64,000 bases of DNA from Marsupella aquatica (taxonomy: Eukaryota; Marchantiophyta), in the NCBI GenBank assembly GCA_973895155.1, contig OZ316899.1, positions 14,694,001-14,758,000 on the forward strand, in the 5' to 3' direction. The translations under genes were made by a program, and so were the position numbers. Positions 1 to 10,969 of this stretch are shown piece by piece. Under the pieces are notes generated by a model. That model was not told the DNA's origin. It saw only the letters and a list, made by a program, of their open reading frames with translations, and did no database searches. The number at the start of each line of letters is the position of its first letter. Position 1 is the stretch's first letter.

Positions 1-116
1 TCTTCAAGTCATGCTAAGTGGGCACACCCCTTGCTTCTTTGTCTTCCCCGGCTCGAGATGCTTCATGCGACGATGAAAGGGTATAGATCACCCTAAACCC
101 CCCAATAGATCCGGCT

Positions 117-536
117 GTGAAGGAGTTGGAGCAAGACATAATGGAAGAGGCGGCCACTGTGAATGATGCGGGTCTGGACGGGGAGTTGGGTGCTGTGCAA
201 GGTGGGGATGCAGATGAACGGTGCCAGTCTCCACAGTACTCGATTGGTTTTTCGATGGTGACCCCGCACGGAATCCGGAGTCAAACACCGCCAGACGCTG
301 GCAACGACAGTGGTGGAGTGGAAGATGATGTGAACAATGCAATCCTCCCCTAGATTGCCACACCTGGTGTTGCTTTACCCGGAGCGGACACATGTTGTCC
401 ATGCTCACTCCTCGTAGGAGCCTTGGAAAAACAGAACCTGCTACGAGCGGACGAGAATAACAGGATGGCAACGAGTTTCAACCACAAGTTTGATCTCCTT
501 GAGAGCCAACTCCATCAAGTCAAACTTCTTCTAGAG
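117..536 (+). pseudogene. Possible upstream exon ending in a coiled coil
   Basis: One reading frame runs from the ATG at 117 to a GT donor (gtaaag) at 537, broken only by a TAG at 351-353. The first part is acidic and Ser/Asp-rich. The last 35 or so codons have the heptad look of a coiled coil (LEKQNLL, DLLESQL, KLLLE). It lies on the same strand upstream of the telobox MYB exons and may belong to the same gene. The exon at 875 is not in a phase that joins it directly, so another exon would be needed. No family recognised. Confidence 0.3.
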
Positions 537-874
537 GTAAAGCAACAATAGGATCTTACTAGCCATATCATTATTTCCTGTTCATCTGTCCGGACCATCG
601 AGTACGCGTTAGTATGTACTATCCAAAACGGTCAATTAACTCCTACATACTTAAAACTACTACAAAATCACTAGCGAAAGGACCCTAAATGTTTCCCTTG
701 TCGTACACTCTATTTTTCATTCTTCAATTGACAATCGCCCTAGCCAGAATGATGAAATAGGTGATCGGCATAGGTGTGTGGTGACGAGAGACAAGTGTTC
801 CATTCTGTACTAGAACCAAATTTTTTCAATTGTGACGTGTAGGCCAGAACTCCTCCCACCACCTCGCACAACAG

Positions 875-1566
875 CGCAGGCAAAGAAGACATGAAACCTG
901 ATATGCGCATCATGTCCGCCCTAAATTTGCAGAGAAAATGGATTTTTGATGCATCCGCCCCAAGCAGTCCACCTCCAGCTTCCACACAGGACACCCAAAA
1001 AAACAAGTCCGTACGACTCGCCGAACCTGAAACAGCCACAATGCAGCCAGCCCAATTCATTGACCCAGCCGGCAAATCGAACTGCAACACGACAAAACAT
1101 GAACGTAGACAAAATAGAAGGTGGACCGAGGAAGAGGAATAGTGCCTCAGAAGTGGAGTAAACAGGTGAGTATGGAGACATCCTGCACCGATGCTCCGCG
1201 TTCCACTCATATTGATGATCCTGTTTGTGCTTTTCATCACACAGTGAGTTACAGACTATTCGTGTATTCTTGCTGCCAAGATGTATTACCTACTATGGGC
1301 TAATCATGTGTTTTTCAAGGAACATTCATTCTCATTGAATTTCTAACAACAGGTTTGGGAAAGGCAAGTGGAATATCATCCGCAAAGCAAGCTTGGATAT
1401 TTTGAAAGGTCGAACAGAGGTAAGCTTTGGTCATATTAATTCGCAATACCACGTTTCAATCCACGAAATGCAACGACGACCCATCGATTTACTCTTGTGG
1501 CTTGTGGCACAGGTCGATCTCAAAGACAAGTGGCGGAATTTGGAGAAGTCTTCTCACGACGATTGA
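875..1566 (+). pseudogene. Telobox MYB/SANT telomere-binding protein relic (three exons)
   Basis: Three exons reassemble one MYB/SANT repeat of the telobox class, which binds TTTAGGG-type telomeric DNA or telo-box promoters in plants. Exon 875-1165 follows an AG acceptor and ends with the first helix (RRWTEEEE). Exon 1353-1419 gives FGKGKWNIIRKA. Exon 1513-1566 gives VDLKDKWRNLEK and a TGA stop. VDLKDKWRN is the signature of TRF/TRFL/TRB/SMH proteins. Introns 1166-1352 and 1420-1512 are GT-AG and keep the frame. A single TAG (1140-1142) interrupts helix 1 where a Gln or similar would be expected, so this copy is probably a pseudogene unless the codon is skipped. The C-terminal MYB position is more TRF/TRFL-like than TRB-like; subfamily not settled. 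Confidence 0.7.
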
Positions 1567-2579
1567 CTGGCTATGGCCATACTGGACAGGGGATATATGG
1601 CTTGTACATGATTTCAGAGTTGCTTTGTTGCCATCAATTACACACATAATATATATAATTAATATATATACACACACAAGAAGTGAGCTCCGATTGCACG
1701 AGTGATGCGTCGTTTGCCTCTATATATCTCCGAGGCTGAGGTAGAGCACACAGCTTTGTGTCTAGAATGCTCCATAAAACAACCTTTGCAGCATCACAAT
1801 ATAAGATGTTTGTTAGGATTGGATTGGGCTTTGGCCGGTCGTGTGCACCAACTCAGTCTGGTCAGGAGAGATCACTCGAGCAGGCAAGTGTGGGTTTCTA
1901 GGTAGGTGGCATGGCACTATCTTCCCTTACCAGGAGTTCGCCTATTGGCTTAGTTATGCAATATAAACATTTAATTGCAATCTACCTATATATACATTTC
2001 TTTTTGTTTTTTGTTTAATTCAAGCATGCCTTCTCGTCTCCTTCCAGACCCCAAACCCTAAACCCTTTTGGTATTTGGTTTCACAATATTCAGTTTGACA
2101 ATGTCAAGTTAATTCATCCATTTTGAACAATAATGCTGGGCCTGGATGGGATGAGCCAGTTTATTGGCCTAAAAAGCTTGACACCACCCCCCATCCTATC
2201 GACGTCGCATCTGAACCGCAAAATCCGACAACCTTCAACTCTTTTCCTTGAACGTCAACCCATGGTCATAATCTGCATCCACAGAGGTACTAGCGCATGA
2301 CAAGAGAACGTACAAGGCCAAACGCACCCGTGCTTCATTTGCTCACCCCAAAACCCTGAATACATGCTCTCATCCGCCCTAACCAAAGCCTGGCCGATTT
2401 CGTTTGATGTCCCGATTCATTGACCTACCACAGGCCAGTAACTCAATTCCGATGATGATATTGTACTACATAATCATGATGCCTACAAAACAAAAATTCC
2501 TGCACGACTGTCGGGTAGAGCCCCTAGCTGATCAAAATACCTCCCCAACTACACATATCCTTGCTTAACAGATGCTGCT
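1567..2579. other. No gene recognised
   Basis: AT-rich sequence without a convincing reading frame. It holds a TA/CA microsatellite at about 1640-1678 and a short telomere-like motif at 2050-2064. Confidence 0.5.
2050..2064. repeat. Interstitial telomere-like motif
   Basis: About two units of the plant telomere repeat (CCAAACCCTAAACCC). Too short to be a former telomere; it is equivalent to a telo-box. Confidence 0.6.
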
Positions 2580-2820
2580 GTAGGCTCTACGTGATAGTCG
2601 TGCAACGGCAAGGTTGAAGGCAGGGTTTAGGGTTTAGGGTTTAGAGTTGATGTGAGGGGGGTTAAGGAAGAAGGCCCCAGTGCTATCCGGGCTCGTGACG
2701 ATGTCACGTTTCAAGAATGGCGGAGATTGATTTACTTTTTAATGTGATTCGTTTGTATTTTCATGGTGGGACAGTCTTTTTCGGTCACTGGTGGCAAGAC
2801 GATCACATAGATCGGGCATT
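2580..2820. repeat. Dispersed repeat, copy A
   Basis: Shares ordered blocks with 27640-27840 and 28020-28240: a GTGCTATCC-GGCTC block, a TGACG(T)TT-AAGAATGG block, a TTTGTATTTTCATGG block and a GTCTTTTTCGG block. This copy also carries the clearest telomere-type array of the window. No coding capacity seen. Confidence 0.6.
2622..2643. repeat. Interstitial telomere repeat, three TTTAGGG units
   Basis: Three uninterrupted units of the Arabidopsis-type telomere repeat inside dispersed repeat copy A. It is the longest such array I saw in the window. Confidence 0.8.
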
Positions 2821-2824
2821 CCGG

Positions 2825-2970
2825 TTTTGGGGTGTGTGAATCACATCAGTTCTGTTCCGTTCCGGAAAGTAAAAACCATGGTGGGATTCATCCCAAAGTG
2901 CAGCCACTCACACAACAGTATTGTAGAGCAAACCGGATGTCCCTGACTGAAGGACAGAACATCAATAACA
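2825..2970. repeat. Diverged direct repeat, unit 1
   Basis: Similar to 3396-3525. Shared blocks are GTGTGAATCACATC, TCCGGAAAGTAAAAAC, CAGCCACTCACAC, GTAGAGCAAACCGGA and GACAGAACAT, in the same order. Function unknown. Confidence 0.6.
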
Positions 2971-3395
2971 GGACAAAACAACAACCTACGCTTCTCACTA
3001 GTTGAATTTCCTGTCACAATAAAGCCACAATTGTGCGTCACACTTTCCAACATGGTGCCTTCTAACATCACGGGAGGATATACATTTGGATCCATGCGTT
3101 CTAAAAATCGGATATCAAAATGTGATAGTCCGGATGGCAAAGCTTAGTTCTTTGGGGTACATTGCATTGGTGGTGATCAGGCGAACTTTGTTCATGATTT
3201 ATGTCATCATTTGGGCTAATTGTTTCGTCGAGTGCTAAAGCCTAAACACCTGAACTCCCAAGACAAAACTCCCGAGCCCATTGTGCAAGCCATAAACCCA
3301 AGGATAAGCATTCAACCGGCCCATAACCTGTGATTGTGTGCCGTTACAAAGAGATGGAATGAAATGATCGCTCACTGCTTTCATTCAGTGTAGGC

Positions 3396-3525
3396 TGTGT
3401 GAATCACATCGGGTCCGTCCGGAAAGTAAAAACTGCGCCAGGAAAAACCCCGGTGGATACACGCCCAAAGCCAGCCACTCACACGACAAAAGTGTAGAGC
3501 AAACCGGACAGAACATGAAAATGAC
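3396..3525. repeat. Diverged direct repeat, unit 2
   Basis: Second copy of the 2825-2970 unit, about 565 bp downstream in the same orientation, with small indels between the shared blocks. Confidence 0.6.
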
Positions 3526-6500
3526 AACATGTGCTTCTATGAGACGATTGAACCAAGTACAGTGCTAAGCCTCATGACTGGCGTCTTGGAGACACCTACT
3601 CCAACGTCTAACGTTTGCCTATCCTAAACCTACCCTAAACCCTAAACTTTAAACCCATAATCTTGCGTTCGATCATCGGATGACTTGCTGTCGGACTCAA
3701 ACAGATTCCTCTTAGCGGTCCGGATCCCATAATTTCCTTCAGCCTGGCAATAAACCGGGATGATAGACGGACAGCCGCCAACTCGACGCCATCGGATGAT
3801 GGCTAGGAAATGCTATTGCCTTCTGCTTCCGGCTCTTCCCCCATGTTGCCGTCATAGGCTCGGAGGTTACAAACTCCACCTCAGCAAGCTGGGCCATTGA
3901 TGGTCCCATCAATGTGGGTACGGCCATCTCTTGTAGGTCGAGGATGGTAGTGGTGGGTGTAGCCATCACTGGGCGGGATGGGAAATTGGTCCCATATGAA
4001 GTCGTCGGGTCCCTCGGGGGCTCGAGTCGTCCGTGTCCGAGCTCACCTCAATTGTGTTCACCTCTGTAACCACACGGCACTGACGTGCGGATGCAACATA
4101 AGTGCACTGTGATCATAAACCCTAAACCCTCAACCCTCAACGAACCGGTACATTAAGAGGTTGAGTCCAACCCCAATCCGGTCTTCTATTCCTTTGCTGG
4201 AAACAATCGATCCTGTAAATATTACTGTGAGTTTCAAAGCTGGATCAAAGATTTTGTAGTTGAGGCGACTGAGAAATGCCCTTGACTGAGACATACCTCT
4301 AGAAGAATCTTACTAGTGTAATGCCCAATGAAGAAATACCTACAGAAGAACACTTGTGCTCATCTACTCTAATTCTCCTATTTACTATCTAGGTAAGTTC
4401 CCACAAACCTCCAAGTACCACTCCTCAAACTGAATTCGCTTGTGCCCTCCATAGGTACCTCCTCCTACCTTCAATTGTTACCCCCAGTAGCTCCTTCCCG
4501 GTATCTAGTAACTCTCTAATTCTTGACCCTAAATCTTGGGCACTCATCTCAATCCTCAAATCTCTCTCTCTCTTGGATTCCAACAGCACTCCGATCTCTC
4601 CATACTCAACCCTGGGGTGTCTACTTGACCTGGTATCACTCCTTGGATCCTTGAGCAACACCCATAAGCCACAAGCAATGCAAACAAATTTTCCCTCGAA
4701 TCTCAATGCAGGTTCCAATGGAAATGGGCTGCGAATCATGACGATAATGATGATGCGCGCAGAAATTTGTTGGATTGATCTTCTTCACGCAAATGATACC
4801 AAGCTATTTAAAAGGTCCAAAATGTGATAGCTCCTGTGTTGTACAATACGATGAACTGAAAAACGTTTGGCTTCAATTTAACCTGATTAAAAAATAAAAA
4901 CCAAAACTGAAGACAACAATTCTATCAGGTTGCTTCATATATAGTCCGGCTAAAGAGAGCCCCAACTCCTTTTTGATCATTTACTTGGAATCTCCAAACA
5001 GACTCACGTCATGCTTTCCATGCTGAACAGGAGTCCAACACTGCAACCTGTTCTTTTAAGCTTATTATACTGAAGCCATTTCTCTATCTGCAATAAGCTA
5101 CTGAGTACTGATAGTTGGGCTGGACTGGGGTAGTTGCCAATCGATTCCCTGCCAGTTTCTGCCAGAATCAACATCAACTGGCCAGGCTGCAACAGACGTT
5201 TCTCGCATACGGGACACTAATGGCGATGGAACATGTCCAACTGTGCTGCTCTACCTCTTGGCCCAGCTTAACCCCTAAACAAAAACATGGCAAAATGGAT
5301 TCCAAAGAATTTTACAACCCTAAACTCTCTCCACAACGCTGAATCACAAATTCGTCGGAACCAAACACAAATTACCATCCAGGTCGTCTCCTTGGAAGAT
5401 GGCCTCTTGGTGAATGACATATTTGTCTTTCACAGGATTACAAAATCACAGGGTACTGTCGGGAATCATGAGAGTACTACTAACTTGAGCCACAGTTCCG
5501 CCCATCAACACTGCAATTAATTCAACCTAATCCAATTCAGAACTCGTCAACAAAAACTACTACTTCTTCTATGTCTTCTGCACCTGGTGTTGTTGTACCA
5601 TGATCCAAAGCAGGATCTGGGCAGCCACTGAGTCCTCCCGAAGTCTCTCACCATGATCCAATCCACCCTCCACTTTCAACCCGAGCTAGGTAAAAGGATC
5701 AACAAAACAATGCCAATACACGATTCAAGGTCAGACCTTTCTGTCACACATGCAAACACCAGAAAACCCAGCTGAACTGGAAAAATATGAGGAAACGGCA
5801 CCGGTCAAACTTCTCACAGAGCACTGGCTTTGGCCTCCGATGGAGACCACCACATGGGTTACAGCCGCCTGCCCTGCCCCGCCCCACTCTTGTTGCTTGG
5901 ATCATTTTCTTGCTACTGCTTTATCCTAAACATGAGCTCCAATAGGCACACTCCGCCAGTTTCCATCCGTGCAGCTAAGAGCTGAAAAGAGAGAACGGGC
6001 ATTCGAGTAGATCCACATTCAAGCTTGTCGAAGGAGGAGTGCAAGGAACAAAGAGAGGCTCGGATTTGAGATTACAGGGCTCCCGGACAGGCTAAAATAT
6101 CTGACTACAAAGAACCAATTGAATTTATCAAAGCTCCTAGTGAATCAATTGAATTTCCTCCTGTCCACATTGACAAATAACGGAAATAAGTGCCTCATTT
6201 CATTGCAATGTCCCACTAAATTTGACAGCACAATCGCATCAGCAAGAGGTGGAGAGTAGATTGGCAGGGCTGAATCAAGAATGAACCCCAAACTTAAATA
6301 GCTAAGTTGAGTTCGAGCAGTTGAGATCTACCGAAAAGAGATCGTTGTAGTACTACGTGTGTCTCTGGTGGACGCGATTGAAAACATTGCTGTATGAATT
6401 GGAAAGCTCATCACCATGGCCACAGACTCGGTTTCAAGTCGTTAGTATTGATTTTCAAACTCTTTCCCAACTCACGCATTTTGGAATGCATTTACGCTCA

Positions 6501-6691
6501 AGCCCATTGTGTTTTCAAAACACTCACCCTCGCTCCCAAGTTCAACAAGCCCCCATAGTGACGGTCTCGAGGCTTCACTCATTACTTAAGACTAGCACCG
6601 ACTACCCGTTCTTTCAACGTCAGTACCTGAGGAGAGTACAATAAAATGTAAACAAAATGTATTCCATATTCCAACTCTTGAAATGTCTCTT
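3526..6691. other. No gene recognised; two telomere-like motifs
   Basis: No frame with recognisable protein content. Telomere-like double units lie at 3633-3647 and 4117-4130. The remainder is unremarkable AT-rich sequence. Confidence 0.5.
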
Positions 6692-6773
6692 TTATAAAAG
6701 CGCCAACTACAACCTACAGTTGGGGTCTAAGAAGCCTAGGCCCCAACTCGTCCTTGTAGTTGGCGCTTTATAA
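6692..6773. repeat. Foldback hairpin, two nested stems
   Basis: Outer arms 6692-6712 and 6754-6773 are near-perfect reverse complements (16 bp perfect: AAGCGCCAACTACAA with its mate, plus TTATAAA at the ends). Inner arms 6718-6728 and 6738-6748 pair as AGTTGGGG with CCCCAACT. The whole is 82 bp. It could be a tiny MITE/foldback element or a small-RNA precursor-like hairpin; no TSD was identified with confidence. Confidence 0.65.
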
Positions 6774-9659
6774 GTAAGATAGCAAATCAAGTCACGATGG
6801 GCGAGAGAACTAACAACTATTCACATCAAGCATGAAATGCTCGTCCGGTATCCAAGCTAGCTGCCGACGCCGTGCGTTTGGTTGTTGCATGATCATACGT
6901 CGACTATCGCCTCACTATCAACAGAAAAAATGTTCAACAAAAAAATATGTGAGTCACTGTAATCGGAGAGAGCCAAGCACTAAGCAATACTGGACTCCAA
7001 GCAAAGCCTCTTGCATACAACTGATCAATTGTGCCGAAGCAGTAGAGTACCGTCCATGAATAGTACTCACGCAGTGTTGTTTGCACTCAGGGCTTTAGGT
7101 AGTTCTTTTGCCCGGACAAAGATTCACCGCACCACCATACACCTGCAAAGGATTCCGCGATCGATCAATCTCATGAGCACTCCACTCACAGAACTCCAGA
7201 TAAAGTAATGCTAAGCTTTATGAATCATCTCTCAACGGTCTCCTCAGTAGGAGCGGATCGGGGAGTCGTCAGAGGGAGAGGCAAAAATCTGTAGCAGAGG
7301 TTGCTACCTCGAACCTGGACCAGGGCTACCCAGAGCGACCTGCGGGGAGGAATTCAAAACCTTTACCGAGAATAATTCGATTTCACTTACACTCATCCTG
7401 CCACATGCAAGGAGTAAAGTAGATTGAGTCGAGTCAAAATAATACGTCAGTTTGTTGACATGTATCACCAGGAAATGAAAATCAAAGTGGGCTCCAATCA
7501 AAAGGCCGCCCCTCTGTAAGCTTGCATTTGCTGCTGGGACGATTGTTGAGGATGCAAGCTGGGATGATTGTCGAGGACAATGATCTGCAAAACAACGATC
7601 AAACAGCAAAGCAAAAATGAAATGGCATCTGAGCAATCATTGCTGAGCTAGAACTTCCCTTGCATTCAAAGGACGTAGCTCCTGTGCTTTCCCACGCACC
7701 GCCATCGCAATATCCACAAGCTCCCTTGTGCACCTCCCTCGCGTTCCCGTGTGACACTGCCAGATCTGCCGCGCCGCCCGCTTTGAGATTTACGCTACTT
7801 TTGACCTAGTTCCCGCTCCCCTGCGTCGTGTTACTCCTCACCCCTCACTTTCCGTCAGAACCTGCAATTTTTTGACCCTAGAGTTACGGTCTAGAGGCTT
7901 CACTCTAGACCGTACGCGTGAGCAATAGCTTCTAGTCTACATTTTTTTTCTCCTCGCCGCTATTCACGTTCAAAGGACAAGTACAGTAGTCCCGACTAGT
8001 ATTATACCAGGCCCGTGACTGAGCAGGTCAGTCACAAAGGCTGAACTTACACGACTACTACAGTGTACTGTAGTTGTTTCCAGAAAACCCTAAACTCTAT
8101 GGATGAAAACCCATCTTTGCAACATGTCCAATGTCATTTTCTAGTTACCTGGAATTGAGTTGACAAGAGTGGTGCCATCATGGAAGAAGAATATACCTTT
8201 GTCTCGGAGGACTGACTGCTTACTTTCATCACTTGAGTCACTCTGTAGCAAACGTATATGTGGTCCACTATGCTTTTGGGCCAAATTGGGTAATATGAGT
8301 GTGACGCTGGGGTGACCTCACCCCCTGGACAAAGCAAAACTTTTCACACCAGGCACTTTGTCTCTTTAGTACTATGAGACCACTAAGGAAGCACTGAAAA
8401 ATTCTCTTCGATCATGACCATGTAAACAATTAGGCAAATAAGTATGCCAAAGGGGATGCCCTCATGGATCAGAAAATTCCAAGTCAACATTGAGACACCT
8501 CGAATTCTTGGTCTTAACCTAAATCCAGCCACTCCCATTGGTGATATAAGTCAATAAAAAGCACACCTGACCCAAAATCTTATATAATGTTGGCATGAAT
8601 TACCTTAGTTATAGTCACAATTAATTTTGTAACTACTAATTAAAAACACACATGACTCAAATCTTATACAAAAGCTGACTTGCTTAGAAAAAAATTTCAC
8701 ACATTGTTTTGTTCTAAGCCCTAAACTCTGAACAATACCCCGACCCTAACGCGCCTGCCACAGAAGAGATATTAATAGGGACTTGAAATATATATTATGT
8801 TGCTAATGAAAACAAAAGGTACCCATCTACTACTATAATAACGAATCCCGCCAGTTTTAGTCCATAGTCCCGTTACAGAAATGAAAAAGGAGGGAACAAA
8901 GCTAAGCCATCAAATATTTTCTTGAATTATTTATGGCTCTTGGACTGAGTCAGATGGGAACCTAAAATTGGCTGTAAGTTATAGTATAAGGTAGGTATGT
9001 AACTTATAGTACAAGGTAGATATAATACATCATAGACTACTTGCATGTGCTACTGTAGTTATTTTGTAGCTTGCGTATAATACTTTTTGGCATGGAGCAT
9101 TAAAGTGTAAGTATATTATTTTATGGTCTATTAATTTAGAGTACATTTGGCATGGGACATGAAAGTGAAAAGATTCACTTGAGATAATGGTTTTGGTAGG
9201 GAGTGTGCACTAAGGGGAAGAGAGTAGGTTGACATTATATTATTTAACCCTAAACTCTTAAAGAGGAGATTTAACTCTTTAAAAATTAGTTAATTTTTAG
9301 TTATCTTGCATGGACCCCAATTTCTATTTTGCACAATGATATCTTTCACTCAACAAAAGTTTTTGTGTAATAATGTATTTTAACAATTATTATTTTTATT
9401 CAACGATTATCTTTTACACCACGTACGATCTATTTCTCAACAACATCTTTAACCAAACAACATCTATTATGCAACGCACTGGGATTGAAAGGATATCGAG
9501 AGAATGATCATCTTTGCTAAACCCTAAGACACTAAATCTGAAACCGATAATATAACGTTGCTCCAATTTATAGTGGGACGCCATTCAAATGCATGGGCAT
9601 TTTGGGTAAAAAAACAAAACAAAGAAAAAGACTCACTCCTTCTTAGTTTCCTTGATTTT
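6774..9659. other. No gene recognised
   Basis: Non-coding by inspection. It contains the hairpin at 7886-7913, a short imperfect tandem at about 8972-9025 (TAACTTATAGTA-like units) and isolated CCCTAAA motifs near 8090 and 9242. Confidence 0.5.
7886..7913. repeat. Perfect 11-bp inverted repeat with 6-nt loop
   Basis: ACGGTCTAGAG, loop GCTTCA, CTCTAGACCGT. A related but asymmetric sequence occurs near 6559-6582 (ACGGTCTCGAGGCTTCACTC), so the stem may have arisen from, or decayed into, a second copy. Confidence 0.6.
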
Positions 9660-10455
9660 TTATTTCATAACATCTTTCACAGAACGATGGCTTGGGTGAA
9701 ATAACACCATTTTTCTTTTAACATTTTTTGCTTCACGATATCTTTGGCAAAATGACACCTTTTTCTTAATATCATCTTTCACACAATGGCATGTTTGGCA
9801 AAACTACTTTTTCTTAAGACATCTTTATACTTTGTGACATCTTTCACTTAACAACATCTTGGGCAACACGACATCTTATTTCTTAACAACATCTTTTGTG
9901 CAACGCACGGGTATTTTTTGTGAACAATGTCTTGGCCGACATGACATTTTTTTCTCAACATCTTCGCAAACATGACAATTTTTTCTCAACATCTTGGCCG
10001 ACACAACGTCTTTTTTCTCAACGACTTCTTGGCCGACATGAAATTTTTTTGCTCAATGATCTCTTGGCCAACACAACATCTTTTTTCCTCAATGACCTCT
10101 TGGGCGACAAGACATCTTTTTTCTCCACGACCTCTTGGTTGACACTACATATTTTCTTTCAACGACCTCTTGGCCAATACAACATCTTTTTTTCTCAACG
10201 GCATCTTGACCAACACAACTTCTTTTCTCTCAATGACCTCTTGGGCGACATGACATTGTTTCTCTCAACTACCTCTTGGGCAACACGACATCTTTTCTCT
10301 CCGCAACCTCTTGGGCAACACAACATCTTTTCTCTCCATGACCTCCTAGGCAACACTACATCCTTTTTCTCCACGACCTCTTGGCTGACACTACATCATT
10401 TTTCTCAATGCCATCTTGGCCGACACGACTTCTTTTGTGCAACGCACAGGTATTG
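9660..10455. repeat. CT-rich minisatellite, unit about 36 bp
   Basis: Degenerate tandem array of a unit resembling CTTGGCCGACACAACATC followed by TTTTTTCTCAACGACCT. Order is best kept from about 9890 to 10440 and decays leftward. A 186-codon frame at 9896-10456 is just the translated repeat (repeating LNDLLG, TTSWAT) and is not offered as a gene. Confidence 0.75.
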
Positions 10456-10969
10456 AGCTATCCCTATTATATATACTGGTTCTACCCTGGATGAAGAAAA
10501 AACTTCGTCGCTTGAAGTAAATAGATCAACTACAGCAGGAGACCTTCAAGCTCACGCTTCTAACTACCGTACAACTCAAATGGGTGGGGTTGGCATATCC
10601 TCGTGTAGAGGTAGGGTAGTTATTATTAGTACCAATGCCAGTGCCGCTCTAACGACAAACACTGAGCTTGAAGGGTGTGGTGGCCGCATCACCGTGTAGT
10701 ACTAGGGTACTTAATTATCAGTACAAGCGTCACTCAACAAGAAACACTCAGTCGCATATTCTGCTCGGGGCATCTCTCTCATACTCAGGTAGTTCAATGC
10801 TTTCATCAGGCGACAGGTATGAAACACTGTTCATTCGCACATTTTACTTTTCGGGCTATCGGCGGGCGAGGCGAGGCGAGGCGAGGCGGAGCGAGAGAGA
10901 GAGAGAGACAATCCCTCTTACCCAGGTTTAGGGTTCAACCATCCTTTGGTGTCATTCTTTATTTGCGCT
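10456..10969. repeat. Duplicated block and GGCGA/GA simple repeat
   Basis: About 90 bp at 10575-10665 is repeated in diverged form at 10672-10757 (both contain a GTGTAG-AGGGTA block, a TTATTA/TTATCAGTAC block and AACACT). A GGCGA-then-GA simple repeat lies at 10861-10908. This is the upstream flank of the old relic gene and may include its former promoter or LTR. Confidence 0.45.

Noticed and set aside
88-471. 127-codon minus-strand frame
   Set aside because: Antisense to the plus-strand frame 117-536, which has the better coding signal and a splice donor.
9896-10456. 186-codon open frame
   Set aside because: It is the translated minisatellite; the repeat has few stops in this frame.
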